A stretch of 64,000 nucleotides of DNA from the NCBI RefSeq assembly GCF_900157375.1, contig NZ_LT721901.1:800365-864364 (forward strand), given 5' to 3'. The notes beneath the pieces are model-generated. The model was given only the letters and a program-made list of their open reading frames with translations. It had not been told where the DNA came from and did not search any database. The translations under genes were made by a program, and so were the position numbers. This document shows, piece by piece, positions 25,743 to 34,005 of the stretch (within the stretch, counting starts at the first letter, position 1; each line of letters starts with the position of its first letter). This DNA is from Mycobacterium rhizamassiliense. GTDB lineage: Bacteria > Actinomycetota > Actinomycetes > Mycobacteriales > Mycobacteriaceae.

Positions 25743-25861
25743 TCAATCCTCTTCCGTTCGATCGGCATGCACGAAAGCTCCATCGTGCGAAAAGTCGCCG
25801 CCGCGCACGAGGGTTGCAACCTGGCAGATTCCATCCCGGCAGACCGCCATCGCGGGGAGAA

Positions 25862-25877
25862 GTCACCGCTCGGTGAC
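25862..25877. promoter_or_regulatory. Perfect inverted repeat, candidate operator
   Basis: GTCACCG-CT-CGGTGAC, 7-base arms with a 2-base spacer, in the region between divergent ssuD and the Tat-exported esterase. It is 120 bases from the ssuD start and about 67 from the esterase ATG. The size fits a dimeric regulator site, but no regulator gene lies next to it, and the assignment rests on symmetry alone. Confidence 0.35.
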
Positions 25878-25943
25878 CGCCGCATCACAATGCCCTTCCA
25901 AACGGCGCGACGGGGTAGGAAAGCCCTAGTGGGCCGCGGCATC

Positions 25944-26819
25944 ATGACCTTCGTGCCCGATCTGACCCGCCGCGCGGTGCTGCGAATGGGCGCCAGTGCC
26001 AGCGCTGCGGCCATGGGCGCGTGGGCACTGAGCGCCGTCGTGGATCCACTGCAGCCACAAGCCGCCCCGTTGCCCTCCCCGTTCGAGCCGTCGACCGCGA
26101 GCAGCAATCTGCCCAACAAGCTGACGGGCTCGTTCATCTCCAAAGCGCGCGGCGGCGTCAAGACCAACTGGGTGATCGCGCTGCCGCCCGGGCAGACATC
26201 GCAGAGCGGGCTGCTGCGGCCGGTGATCGCGCTGCACGGCAAGGACGGCGACGCGAACATGATGCTCGACTGCGGGGTGCCCGACGCGCTCGCCCGGCTG
26301 GTCAAGGAGGGCAAGCCGCCGTTCGCGGTGGTCGGCGTCGACGGCGGCAGCGACTCCTACTGGCACAAGCGGGCCGACGGCACCGACTCCGGTGCGATGG
26401 TCACCGACGAGCTGCTGCCGATGCTGGGCTCGATGGGCCTGGACACGTCGCGGGTGGGCCTCATGGGCTGGTCGATGGGCGGCTACGGCGCGCTGCACCT
26501 GGGCGCCAGGCTGGGGCCATCCCGCATCGCGGGGATCTGCGCGATCAGCCCGGCGCTGTACAGCTCCTACGCCGACTGCGCCCCGAAATCGTTCGACAGC
26601 GAAGAGGACTGGATGGCCAACAGCGTGATGGGCCTGCCGGCGCTGTCGCAGATCCCACTGCGGGTGGACTGCGGGACGTTCGATCGTTTCTATCCCGCGA
26701 CACGCCAGTTCGTGAGCCAGCTGAAAACGCCTCCGGCAGTAAGCTTCACGGTCGGCGGCCATGACATGACGTGGTGGCGTTTGCAATTACCCGGCGAGCT
26801 CTCCTGGCTGGCGACCTAG
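25944..26819 (+). CDS. Tat-exported alpha/beta-hydrolase, esterase family (Rv0519c-like)
   Basis: A 291-residue secreted esterase. The N-terminus [23 protein letters not shown] is a twin-arginine signal. The nucleophile elbow is GWSMGG with Ser at about residue 177, and the C-terminal GGHDMTWWR supplies the histidine; LGWSMGGYGALHLGARLGP resembles esterase-D and mycolyltransferase-like folds. ATG 25944 is chosen; an in-frame GTG at 25929 would add five residues. The acyltransferase/SGNH gene follows 19 bases downstream. Confidence 0.82.
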   Translation: MTFVPDLTRRAVLRMGASASAAAMGAWALSAVVDPLQPQAAPLPSPFEPSTASSNLPNKLTGSFISKARGGVKTNWVIALPPGQTSQSGLLRPVIALHGKDGDANMMLDCGVPDALARLVKEGKPPFAVVGVDGGSDSYWHKRADGTDSGAMVTDELLPMLGSMGLDTSRVGLMGWSMGGYGALHLGARLGPSRIAGICAISPALYSSYADCAPKSFDSEEDWMANSVMGLPALSQIPLRVDCGTFDRFYPATRQFVSQLKTPPAVSFTVGGHDMTWWRLQLPGELSWLAT

Positions 26820-26838
26820 CGAGGCATCCCAAAACGGC

Positions 26839-29010
26839 ATGACAGTCCGGCAGGAAACCACCGCCAGCCCGCTGTCACGAGCGGGCGATAGCCCCACCCG
26901 ACAAGAGCAGCGACGCGGATTCCGCCCGGACATCGAGGGTTTGCGCGCGGTCGCGGTCGTCGCCGTCGTGCTGTACCACGCGGGCATACCCGGTGTCGCG
27001 GGCGGCTTTATCGGCGTCGACGTGTTCTTCGTCATCTCCGGCTTTCTGATCACCGGATTGCTGTGGCGCGAGGTTGCCGCCACGAATACCGTTGGCCTGG
27101 GGCGCTTTTACGCCGCCCGGGCCCGCCGGTTGCTGCCCGCCGCGGCCACGGTCGGCGCCGCCACCGCGATCGCGGCCGCGTTCGTGCTGCCACCGCTGCA
27201 GGCGCGCAGCGTCTTCATGGACGGCGTCGCCAGCGCGCTGTACGCCGGCAACTACCGGTTCGCGCTGCAGGGCACCGACTACCTCGCCGCCGACCTGCCC
27301 TCGCCGTTCCAGCACTACTGGTCGCTGGGCGTCGAGGAACAGTTCTATCTGGCGTGGCCGGTGTTGATCATCGGCACCGCCTGGCTGATCGGCCGCCTGC
27401 GCCCGGGCGCGACGGCGCGGGCGCTGCCCTACGCGGTGGTCCTCGGCGTGGTCGGCGCGGCGTCGCTGGCCGCGGCCGTGGTGTGGACCCGCATCTCGCC
27501 GTCGTGGGCGTTCTTCTCGCTGCCGACCCGGGCCTGGGAGCTGGCCGTCGGTGGCCTGGTGGCGCTGTCGATCCAGCACTGGCGCCGGCTGCCACTGCTG
27601 CCCGCGGCGATCGCCGGCTGGGGCGGGCTGACGCTGATCCTGCTGACCTGCACGCAGCTGGGGCCGCACACGCCCTACCCCGGCACCTCGGCGCTACTGC
27701 CGGTGCTGGGCACCGCGCTGGTGATCGGCGGCGGCAGCGTCACCCGCGGCTTGGGGCCCGGTCGGCTGCTATGCCGGCCGGCGATGCGGGCCATCGGCCG
27801 GGTGTCGTATTCCTGGTACCTGTGGCACTGGCCGGTGCTGCTGCTGATGCCGCCGCTGCTGGGCGAGCCTTCGGGCCTGCCGGCGCGGCTGACCGCGGTG
27901 TTCGTGTCGGCCGGGCTCGCGGTGATCACCCTGCACCTGGTCGAAAATCCCGGACGCTTCGCCGCCGCCCTGCGCCGATCGGCCAAGACCAGCCTGGCCG
28001 TGGCCGGCGTCGCCAGTGGGGCCGCGGCGTGCGCCTGCCTGCTGTTGCTCATGGCGATTCCGGTACCCGCGGGCCACGGACCGGCCGCCTCGAAGGCGAC
28101 GTTCGCCGCGCTGCCGAGCGCCAGCCCGCAGGGCGCCGATCCGCACGAGTCGGCCGTCGACCAGGCCTTCGCGCAGGTGCGCGAAGCGGTCGCGGCGGCC
28201 ATGAGCCTGCGGGCGGTGCCGTCGAACCTGGACCCCTCGCTCGCCGACGCCCCGGCCGACAAGGCCGCCGTGTTCGTCAACGGATGCGTGCGCTCCTGGC
28301 GCGAGCTCGGGCAAAACGAGTGTGCGACGGGCGATCTCACGTCACCGACGACGGTGGCCCTGATCGGTGATTCGCATGCCGCCATGTGGAGCCCGGCGTT
28401 CGAACAGGTCGCCGAGCAACGGCACTGGCGGCTCGAGACGCTGGCCAAGGTGACGTGCCCGATCCAGGACCTGCCCATCGACAGCCCGTACCTGGGCCGC
28501 GAGTACACCGAATGCGAGCAGTGGCGCGGCCAGATCATGGCGCGTATGGCCGCCGAGCACCCACGCCTGGTGGTGCTCGACATGAGCCGGCGCTACGGCG
28601 GCGACTTCGGCTTCGTGTCCTACGACCCGGCGTGGATCGAAACCCTGGGCCGCACCGTCGCGCAGCTGCGCCGCACCGGGTCGGCCGTCCTGGTGCTCGG
28701 GCCCGCACCGGATCCGCACTCCGCGGTGCCGGCCTGCCTGTCCGGGCATCTCGACGATCCCGGCGCCTGCGCGCCGAGCCGCCCGGACGCCGTCAGCGGC
28801 GCGGGCATCGCCGCCGAACGGGCAGCGGTCACCCGCAACGGGGGCCGCTATGCGGACCTCACCGACCTGTTTTGCACTCCCGAGCGCTGCCCCGTAATCG
28901 TCGGTAACACGCTGATGTTCCGCGACGACAACCACGTCACAACTGAATACGCGCGGTTATTGGCGCCCGTAATTGGTGCACTGGCCGACAGTGCCGTCAC
29001 GGCACAATAA
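26839..29010 (+). CDS. Acyltransferase-3 / SGNH fusion membrane protein (OafA-like)
   Basis: A 723-residue protein. Residues about 30-400 form an acyltransferase-3 domain with about 11 membrane segments, starting FRPDIEGLRAVAVVAVVLYH, with VDVFFVISGFLITG and GVEEQFYLAWP (near 165). Residues about 480-723 form an extracytoplasmic SGNH domain, with the serine block LIGDSHAAMW near 509 and the DDNH catalytic pair near 696. Such fusions O-acetylate or acylate surface glycans. No gene of this type lies between Rv0519c and Rv0518 in M. tuberculosis as I recall, though paralogs occur elsewhere (Rv0111, Rv1565c). Confidence 0.87.
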   Translation: MTVRQETTASPLSRAGDSPTRQEQRRGFRPDIEGLRAVAVVAVVLYHAGIPGVAGGFIGVDVFFVISGFLITGLLWREVAATNTVGLGRFYAARARRLLPAAATVGAATAIAAAFVLPPLQARSVFMDGVASALYAGNYRFALQGTDYLAADLPSPFQHYWSLGVEEQFYLAWPVLIIGTAWLIGRLRPGATARALPYAVVLGVVGAASLAAAVVWTRISPSWAFFSLPTRAWELAVGGLVALSIQHWRRLPLLPAAIAGWGGLTLILLTCTQLGPHTPYPGTSALLPVLGTALVIGGGSVTRGLGPGRLLCRPAMRAIGRVSYSWYLWHWPVLLLMPPLLGEPSGLPARLTAVFVSAGLAVITLHLVENPGRFAAALRRSAKTSLAVAGVASGAAACACLLLLMAIPVPAGHGPAASKATFAALPSASPQGADPHESAVDQAFAQVREAVAAAMSLRAVPSNLDPSLADAPADKAAVFVNGCVRSWRELGQNECATGDLTSPTTVALIGDSHAAMWSPAFEQVAEQRHWRLETLAKVTCPIQDLPIDSPYLGREYTECEQWRGQIMARMAAEHPRLVVLDMSRRYGGDFGFVSYDPAWIETLGRTVAQLRRTGSAVLVLGPAPDPHSAVPACLSGHLDDPGACAPSRPDAVSGAGIAAERAAVTRNGGRYADLTDLFCTPERCPVIVGNTLMFRDDNHVTTEYARLLAPVIGALADSAVTAQ

Positions 29011-29091
29011 CTAAGTGATGACTTTATTGTGCGATGAACTCCGCGACACTAACGAACGTGTTAGGAAGGTAAGGGGTTTGGAGGTTTGGGG

Positions 29092-29205
29092 ATGACTCTG
29101 TTGCTGGTCTGCCTTGCAGCGACTGCGCCGATCGTGGGGGTCGGCCTGTTGCAACTGCAGGCGCGCCTGGAGCGCTGGGATTACGAGCGCCACGCTAACG
29201 ACTGA
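29092..29205 (+). CDS. 37-residue single-span membrane protein
   Basis: ATG 29092 follows GGAG at 29080-29083 with an 8-base spacer. The product starts MTLLLVCLAATAPIVGVG, a compact membrane helix, and ends with an amphipathic charged tail (LQARLERWDYERHAND). The order hydrophobic helix then Arg/Glu/Trp-rich tail, plus a good ribosome site, marks a real microprotein rather than chance. It lies between the fused acyltransferase and the convergent SGNH gene and may act in or near that membrane complex. I have a weak memory of similar short mycobacterial hypothetical proteins. Confidence 0.55.
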   Translation: MTLLLVCLAATAPIVGVGLLQLQARLERWDYERHAND

Positions 29206-29295
29206 CCCGCGCCAACGTTCTTAGTTGCGTGCCGGCACAGCCGGAATCTAGGCATTTGTGCTGATATTTTTGGGATGCACGCTCCCGCAAACACG

Positions 29296-29321
29296 AAAAG
29301 TCTTGAGGCTTAAGTTTTTTT
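29296..29321. terminator. Hairpin with T-tract, possible bidirectional terminator
   Basis: CTTGA at 29302-29306 and TTAAG at 29310-29314 form a stem with a GGC loop; an A-run at 29296-29299 pairs with the T-run at 29315-29321 after one mismatch. The site lies between the + strand 37-aa gene and the convergent SGNH gene, so it could stop transcription from both sides. Confidence 0.5.
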
Positions 29322-29365
29322 ATGCCGTGCGCGCCCGACCGTCCAGTGGCTGCCGTCCCGCTCAA

Positions 29366-30061
29366 CTAGCGTGACAGTTGCATACCCACCAGTGGGGCAA
29401 TCTTTTCCGCCAGGTAGGCGTGGCCCGCGTCGTTGGGGTGCACGCCGTCCGGGCCGATCAGGTCGGGCCGGTCGACGAACCAGCGGTCGCCGATCGGGTC
29501 GACGAACGCCGCCCCGGCGGCCCGGGCCGCGGTGTTGAGCACGTCGCGGATCTGCAGCACGGAGTCGGGCACGTCGGCCGTCGGCCACGGCGGGCCGATC
29601 ACCAGAAACCTCGCCCACGGCGCGAAGCGGCGCGCCAGCGTGAACGTGTCTCGGGCCCGGTCGGCCAGCTGCATCGGATCGACGCCCTGATCGTTGCGGG
29701 AGCCGAAGAACACCACCAGGACGTCCTGGGGTTTGACGGCACGCGCGGTCAGGTCCTCGAAGACGCTGCCGTGGTCGCCGGGAACGCCGTAGCCCGCCCG
29801 GCCCTCGGCCGCGACGTCGGCGGCGATCCGAATCCCGCGCTGCGCCAGCGACTGCCAGGCCCGGGCCGTCCACGCCTTCGGTCCCATGCCGCCCTCGTCG
29901 GTGCCGGTGGTGTACGAGTCACCGACCACCGCGATGTGACTCACCCGCGAATCCAGCGTCAGCGTCTCGTATGCCCGCACGCGCGCCGGATGGTCCAGCG
30001 TCTGTGTGAGCACGCCGGCCAGCAGCGCGATACCGACGATGAACGTGGCCAGACGACTCAC
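29366..30061 (-). CDS. Exported SGNH/GDSL-type hydrolase (Rv0518-like)
   Basis: A 231-residue protein. An N-terminal hydrophobic signal or anchor (SRLATFIVGIALLAGVLTQ) is followed by the SGNH blocks: VVGDSYTTG near residue 45 (serine), GSRND near 120 (Asn) and DGVHPNDAGH near 205 (Asp, His). It probably removes or transfers acyl groups outside the membrane. GTG 30059-30061 is 5 bases after GGAGG and gives the Rv0518 length; an adjacent GTG upstream is too close. The partner acyltransferase gene lies 147 bases upstream on the same strand. Confidence 0.83.
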   Translation of the reverse strand: MSRLATFIVGIALLAGVLTQTLDHPARVRAYETLTLDSRVSHIAVVGDSYTTGTDEGGMGPKAWTARAWQSLAQRGIRIAADVAAEGRAGYGVPGDHGSVFEDLTARAVKPQDVLVVFFGSRNDQGVDPMQLADRARDTFTLARRFAPWARFLVIGPPWPTADVPDSVLQIRDVLNTAARAAGAAFVDPIGDRWFVDRPDLIGPDGVHPNDAGHAYLAEKIAPLVGMQLSR

Positions 30062-30208
30062 CACTACCTCCCCCTGTACGGCAATGTCGCAGATGGCTTT
30101 CAAATCAACGCAACCGTACGAGGATACCGACGGCTGCTGGGTGCTATCCCCGATTGCACCCTCGATGAGGCATGGGCCACAGCATGATTGGCGGGCACGG
30201 TCAGACGG

Positions 30209-31444
30209 TCACACCGCGCGGCTCGAAACCGCTTCCAGCCCACCGTCGATTTGGTGGACTTTCGCGTTGGCCGATTCGGCCTTGGCGGTCGCCGGCCGGA
30301 CAGTGACCATCCTGCGCATCCAGCGGCGGGCGGGCTCTTCGACGAAGTGATACATCAGGCTGGAGATCGCCAGGGCGATCGCGATCAGGCCGAGGACGTT
30401 CCACTTCCAGGGGGAATCGGACTGCCACGGCGTCAGGCTGAACTGCTCGACCGCCCATCCCCACGAGGTGTGCACCAGCTCGTGCACCATGTACAGGCAG
30501 AACGAGATCTGCCCGCCGTACACCATCACCCGGGTGGACAGCAGTCTCGGCAGGCTGCCGATGCCGACGGCCAGCGCGATCACCAGCGGAACGAACAGCA
30601 CGTCGACCACGCCGCTGCTGTCGTTCTCCACGACGCCGCCGATCGGATTCGCATTGAACCAGTACAGAACGCCCACCACGGCGGCCAGCAGAACCAGGGA
30701 GAGGTATCCGGCGACGCGGCGGCCGCGGTCGGTCAGCCGCAGCCGACGCACGGCGGCGCAGGCCAGCGCGCCGGCGGCGAACTGCGTGACGATCCGCGGC
30801 AGCCAGCTCCACGGTGTGTAGAAGTGCCCGCTGGAAAGCAGCAGCACCACGGGCGGCAACGAGGCCGCGACGGCCAGCCACATCAGCGTCCGCGCCCGGG
30901 TGGCCAGCTTCATCCGGAAGATCACCAACGCCATCCCACCGAACAGCAGGTACGCCAGCCATTCCGCGCTGATCGACCAGGCCGGCCCGTCCCAGCTGGT
31001 GCCGTCGAAGAACGGCTCAAACCACAACTGCACGAGCAGGACCTGGCGCACGTAGCTGATCGCGGTCAGGTCGTTGGCCTCCGGCAGCGGCACGTGACCG
31101 ACGTGCAGCGACAGGATCACCAGCAGCGCGGCCAGGTGCAAGGTGACCAGGTACACCGGCCACACCCTGGCCAGCCGCAGCCACAGGAAGTGCAGCGTCT
31201 CGCGCGTCGACCAGGATCGGCCCATGCGGTCGAGGTAGTTGTAGGTCAGCACGAACCCGCTGAGGATGAAGAACAGGTCGACGCCCTGGGCGCCGCAGTT
31301 GAGCACCGGGGCGAGGTTCTCGCGGAAGTCGGTCGAGATGTCGCTGAGCATCGGCCGGAAGTGGAAGAGGACCACCCATACCGCGGCGACGATGCGCAGT
31401 CCGGTCAGGGCCTTGATTTCACCCTTGATCTCTGCGGTGCGCAC
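30209..31444 (-). CDS. Acyltransferase-3 family membrane protein (Rv0517-like)
   Basis: A 411-residue protein with about ten membrane segments and no SGNH domain. The start IKALTGLRIVAAVWVVLFHFRP holds the conserved His of the family, and GVDLFFILSGFVLTYNY follows near residue 55. GPAWSISAEWLAYLLFG near 190 is the third signature. It transfers acyl groups from cytosolic acyl-CoA to an extracytoplasmic or membrane acceptor. Together with the adjacent stand-alone SGNH gene it forms a split version of the fusion encoded at 26839-29010. Confidence 0.86.
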   Translation of the reverse strand: MRTAEIKGEIKALTGLRIVAAVWVVLFHFRPMLSDISTDFRENLAPVLNCGAQGVDLFFILSGFVLTYNYLDRMGRSWSTRETLHFLWLRLARVWPVYLVTLHLAALLVILSLHVGHVPLPEANDLTAISYVRQVLLVQLWFEPFFDGTSWDGPAWSISAEWLAYLLFGGMALVIFRMKLATRARTLMWLAVAASLPPVVLLLSSGHFYTPWSWLPRIVTQFAAGALACAAVRRLRLTDRGRRVAGYLSLVLLAAVVGVLYWFNANPIGGVVENDSSGVVDVLFVPLVIALAVGIGSLPRLLSTRVMVYGGQISFCLYMVHELVHTSWGWAVEQFSLTPWQSDSPWKWNVLGLIAIALAISSLMYHFVEEPARRWMRRMVTVRPATAKAESANAKVHQIDGGLEAVSSRAV

Positions 31445-31771
31445 GAGGCTTTTCTTTCCGTCCGGACTCTGCGGTTTCGTTCGGCTTTTAAACCCGGCTG
31501 ACCGGGCAATTCAGCCCTATCGCAAGCCCCTGACCCGCAACCGGTAGCCAGAGCAGCCTAACAGCGAAAATCCCCCGCGCCGGTCAGGGCATCTGGCGTG
31601 GCACCCGGTTACGGGGCGCCCAGGTTGCCCCGCGGCCGCCCCGCGGCGCGCCGCTGCGCTTTTTAGCAAAAAAATAGACGCGGCTGTCGGTCTCCTTAAC
31701 TTTGGCGGGCACCGTTAAGGGCAGGTTGGTCGGCGCCGCGTCGACCTCCGCACCGCCACGAGAGGCTGCAG
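31445..31771. other. 327-base intergenic region between the acyltransferase and oprA
   Basis: No ORF with coding character or a ribosome site was found. It holds both divergent promoters: a T/A-rich stretch near 31660-31680 is the most promoter-like part. GC-rich imperfect palindromes occur near 31630-31660. No clear SigF-type GGTTT/GGGTA pair was recognised. Confidence 0.5.
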
Positions 31772-32215
31772 ATGACCATCGCGACCGCTACCCGTCAGGA
31801 CAACTACGTTTTCGAGTGCAGCGGTGCCCAGGTTCGGGCGCACTGCCGTCACTTGGCGACAGTGGTGACGGTCCGCGGCGAAATCGACGCCCTCAACTTC
31901 GAGCCGGTCAGCGAGTACCTCCGCCGGTTCATCCTGGCGAGCAATCCCGTGGTGCTCGACATGAGCGACGTGGTCCACTTTGCTGCGGCCGGCATCGCGC
32001 TGTTGTCCGTGTTCGACGACGAGTGCCGCGCCGCCGGGGTGGAATGGACCTTGGTCGCCAGCCCCGCGGTCCTGGAAATGCTGGGTGAGCGCGGCGATCA
32101 GGACGACGAGATGTTCCCGGTCACCCGTTCGGTCCAGGAGGCGCTCCGCGACCTGGCCAACGCGATCGTCATCCGGCGTCAGATGGTCTTACCGCTGATC
32201 AAAAAGACGGCTTAG
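31772..32215 (+). CDS. oprA: Anti-anti-sigma factor OprA (STAS domain, Rv0516c-like)
   Basis: A 147-residue STAS-domain protein. ATG 31772 is preceded by GAGG. The core reads VTVRGEIDALNFEPVSEYL, then VVLDMSDVVHFAAAGIALL, the usual SpoIIAA-type site, although the residue phosphorylated in classical anti-anti-sigma factors is not clearly present (FAAAG rather than DSTG). Rv0516c is reported to be phosphorylated by PknD at Thr2, and the N-terminus here is MTIAT, keeping Thr2. It is expected to control sigma-F regulation in osmotic stress. Its 3' end overlaps the convergent Rv0514-like gene by 17 bases. Confidence 0.85.
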   Translation: MTIATATRQDNYVFECSGAQVRAHCRHLATVVTVRGEIDALNFEPVSEYLRRFILASNPVVLDMSDVVHFAAAGIALLSVFDDECRAAGVEWTLVASPAVLEMLGERGDQDDEMFPVTRSVQEALRDLANAIVIRRQMVLPLIKKTA

Positions 32216-32447
32216 CGCGCCTCAGCCTGGCCACGCCGACCACGGCGAACAATCCGGCGACTATCGCCAGCACCATCGTCAGCAGCAGCAGCTGCGGGTC
32301 ATAGACCAGCGACGTCGTGGACGGCTGACCGTCCGCGATGGGCCCCACGCTGCGGATTTGGCTGGCACTGGTCCAGCTCAGGCCGCACCCCACCAGCGCG
32401 ATCACCGCCAGCGCGAGTTCGACCAGCGCGCGGTAGCGGCCGATCAC
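32199..32447 (-). CDS. Two-span small membrane protein (Rv0514-like)
   Basis: An 82-residue protein from GTG 32445-32447, which overlaps the stop of the upstream DUF3093 gene by 4 bases (GTGA). Two hydrophobic helices (about 8-25, VELALAVIALVGCGLSW, and 50-72, LLLLTMVLAIVAGLFAVVG) flank a polar loop containing DGQPSTTSLVYDPQL; the tail is basic. Function unknown; it ends the heme operon. Confidence 0.75.
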   Translation of the reverse strand: MIGRYRALVELALAVIALVGCGLSWTSASQIRSVGPIADGQPSTTSLVYDPQLLLLTMVLAIVAGLFAVVGVARLRRAKPSF

Positions 32448-32983
32448 AGTTCCGCTCCTGCGTCGTCGTCGCCATCGGTGACGTCGGAGCCGGCCGGCTC
32501 CACCCGCTCCTGAATCAACGGGGTCAGCGCGTCGCGCAGATGGCGGTGACGCTTCGCCCATGCCTGCGCGGTGCGGCCGCCGGTAAGCCGCAGGCCGATG
32601 GCGTGCCGGCCGCGCGGCACGCCGCTCAGCTCGCCGAGCGTCCGCGCAGTCTGCCACTTGGCCAGCGGCTTGTCGGACTTCGGCGAGTTCTCGGCCTCCG
32701 GATATACCCTGACGATTTCGCGCAGCAGGATCGTCTCGGTGCCCTGACGCAACGCGTCCTCGGTCAGCTCGACCGAGACGTGGATGCGCGCCGCCTTCAC
32801 CTGCAGCGCGATGAACGCCGACACCATCACCAGAAAGATCGCCGGCACAACCAGGCTCACCGGGGCACCGCTCCACACCTCGATCAGGACCAACGACGCG
32901 CCCGCCGCCGGGCCGGACAGCACCCACAGCCAGCTGGCGCCGGGCTCATAGAACAGCGGCTTGGTTTTGGCGTCCGTGGTCAT
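32444..32983 (-). CDS. DUF3093 membrane protein (Rv0513-like)
   Basis: A 179-residue protein with two adjacent membrane helices near the N-terminus (LWVLSGPAAGASLVLIEVW and VSLVVPAIFLVMVSAFIAL), then a cytosolic domain containing VELTEDALRQGTETILLREIVRV and an acidic tail. This is the DUF3093 layout. ATG 32981-32983 is preceded by GAGG. It follows hemB by 41 bases in the heme operon; a link to heme metabolism is only positional. Confidence 0.8.
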   Translation of the reverse strand: MTTDAKTKPLFYEPGASWLWVLSGPAAGASLVLIEVWSGAPVSLVVPAIFLVMVSAFIALQVKAARIHVSVELTEDALRQGTETILLREIVRVYPEAENSPKSDKPLAKWQTARTLGELSGVPRGRHAIGLRLTGGRTAQAWAKRHRHLRDALTPLIQERVEPAGSDVTDGDDDAGAEL

Positions 32984-33024
32984 CGCGACCTCATCCCCTG
33001 ATTGTCCCGCGGGGCCCGCCCCCG

Positions 33025-34005
33025 TCATGCGAGCCAAGCCGCCGCCTCCGTGGCCCAATAGGTCAGCACGATATCGGCGCCGGCGCGGCGGATGCCGATC
33101 AGCGATTCCAGCGCGGCGGCACGCTCGTCGATCCAGCCGTTGGCGGCCGCGGCGCGAATCATCGCGTACTCCCCCGACACTTGGTAGGCGGCAACCGGCA
33201 CCGGCGAGATCGCGGCCGCGGCCGCCACCACGTCGAGGTAACTCATCGCGGGCTTGATCATCACGATGTCGGCGCCCTCGTCGAGATCCAGCTCGACCTC
33301 GCGCAGCGCCTCGCGGATGTTGCCCGGCTCCTGCTGGTAGGTGCGCCGGTCGCCGGACAGGCTCGAGCTGACGGCCTCGCGGAACGGGCCGTAGAACGCC
33401 GAGGCGAACTTCGCGGCGTAGGCCAGGATCACCACGTCGCTGTGACCCTCGGCGTCCAGACCGTCGCGGATAGCGGCCACCTGGCCGTCCATCATGCCGC
33501 TCGGCCCCACCACGTGAGCGCCCGATTCCGCTTGTGCCACAGCAAGTTTCACGTACCGCGCCAGGGTGGCGTCGTTGTCGACGCGGCCACGCGCGTCGAG
33601 GACGCCGCAGTGCCCGTGGTCGGTGAACTCGTCCAGGCAGGTATCGGCCATCAGCACGGTGGCGTCGCCGAGATCCTTCGCCAGGTCGCGCAGCGCGACA
33701 TTGAGGATGCCGTCGGGGTCGGTGCCGGCCGAACCGGCCGCGTCCTTGTCCTGCTCGCGGGGCACGCCGAACAGCATCAGCCCGCCCACCCCGGCGGCGA
33801 CGGCATCGGCCGCCGCGCTGCGCAGCGAATCGCGGGTGTGCTGCACCACGCCGGGCATGGACGCAATCGGCGACGGTTCGTCGATGCCGTCGGCGACGAA
33901 CATCGGCAACACCAAATGCCTTGGCTCCAAAGATGTTTGCGCCACCAATCGGCGCAACGCCGCTGTACTGCGGAGCCGGCGCGGGCGTTGCCGGGGGTAA
34001 GGCAC
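33025..34005 (-). CDS. hemB: Delta-aminolevulinic acid dehydratase HemB
   Basis: A 326-residue porphobilinogen synthase that condenses two 5-aminolevulinate molecules. The active-site lysines are in [14 protein letters not shown] and [12 protein letters not shown]. The metal region reads [16 protein letters not shown], with Cys and His residues but without the full three-cysteine zinc set, so magnesium use is possible. GTG 34003-34005 shares one base with the hemD stop (TAGTG). All steps from glutamyl-tRNA reduction to uroporphyrinogen III lie in this window, if hemL is counted. Confidence 0.94.
   Translation of the reverse strand: MPYPRQRPRRLRSTAALRRLVAQTSLEPRHLVLPMFVADGIDEPSPIASMPGVVQHTRDSLRSAAADAVAAGVGGLMLFGVPREQDKDAAGSAGTDPDGILNVALRDLAKDLGDATVLMADTCLDEFTDHGHCGVLDARGRVDNDATLARYVKLAVAQAESGAHVVGPSGMMDGQVAAIRDGLDAEGHSDVVILAYAAKFASAFYGPFREAVSSSLSGDRRTYQQEPGNIREALREVELDLDEGADIVMIKPAMSYLDVVAAAAAISPVPVAAYQVSGEYAMIRAAAANGWIDERAAALESLIGIRRAGADIVLTYWATEAAAWLA

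Noticed and set aside
24897..26819. 640-codon + strand frame before the esterase
   Set aside because: The upstream part is antisense to ssuD; the Tat signal at 25944 marks the real start.
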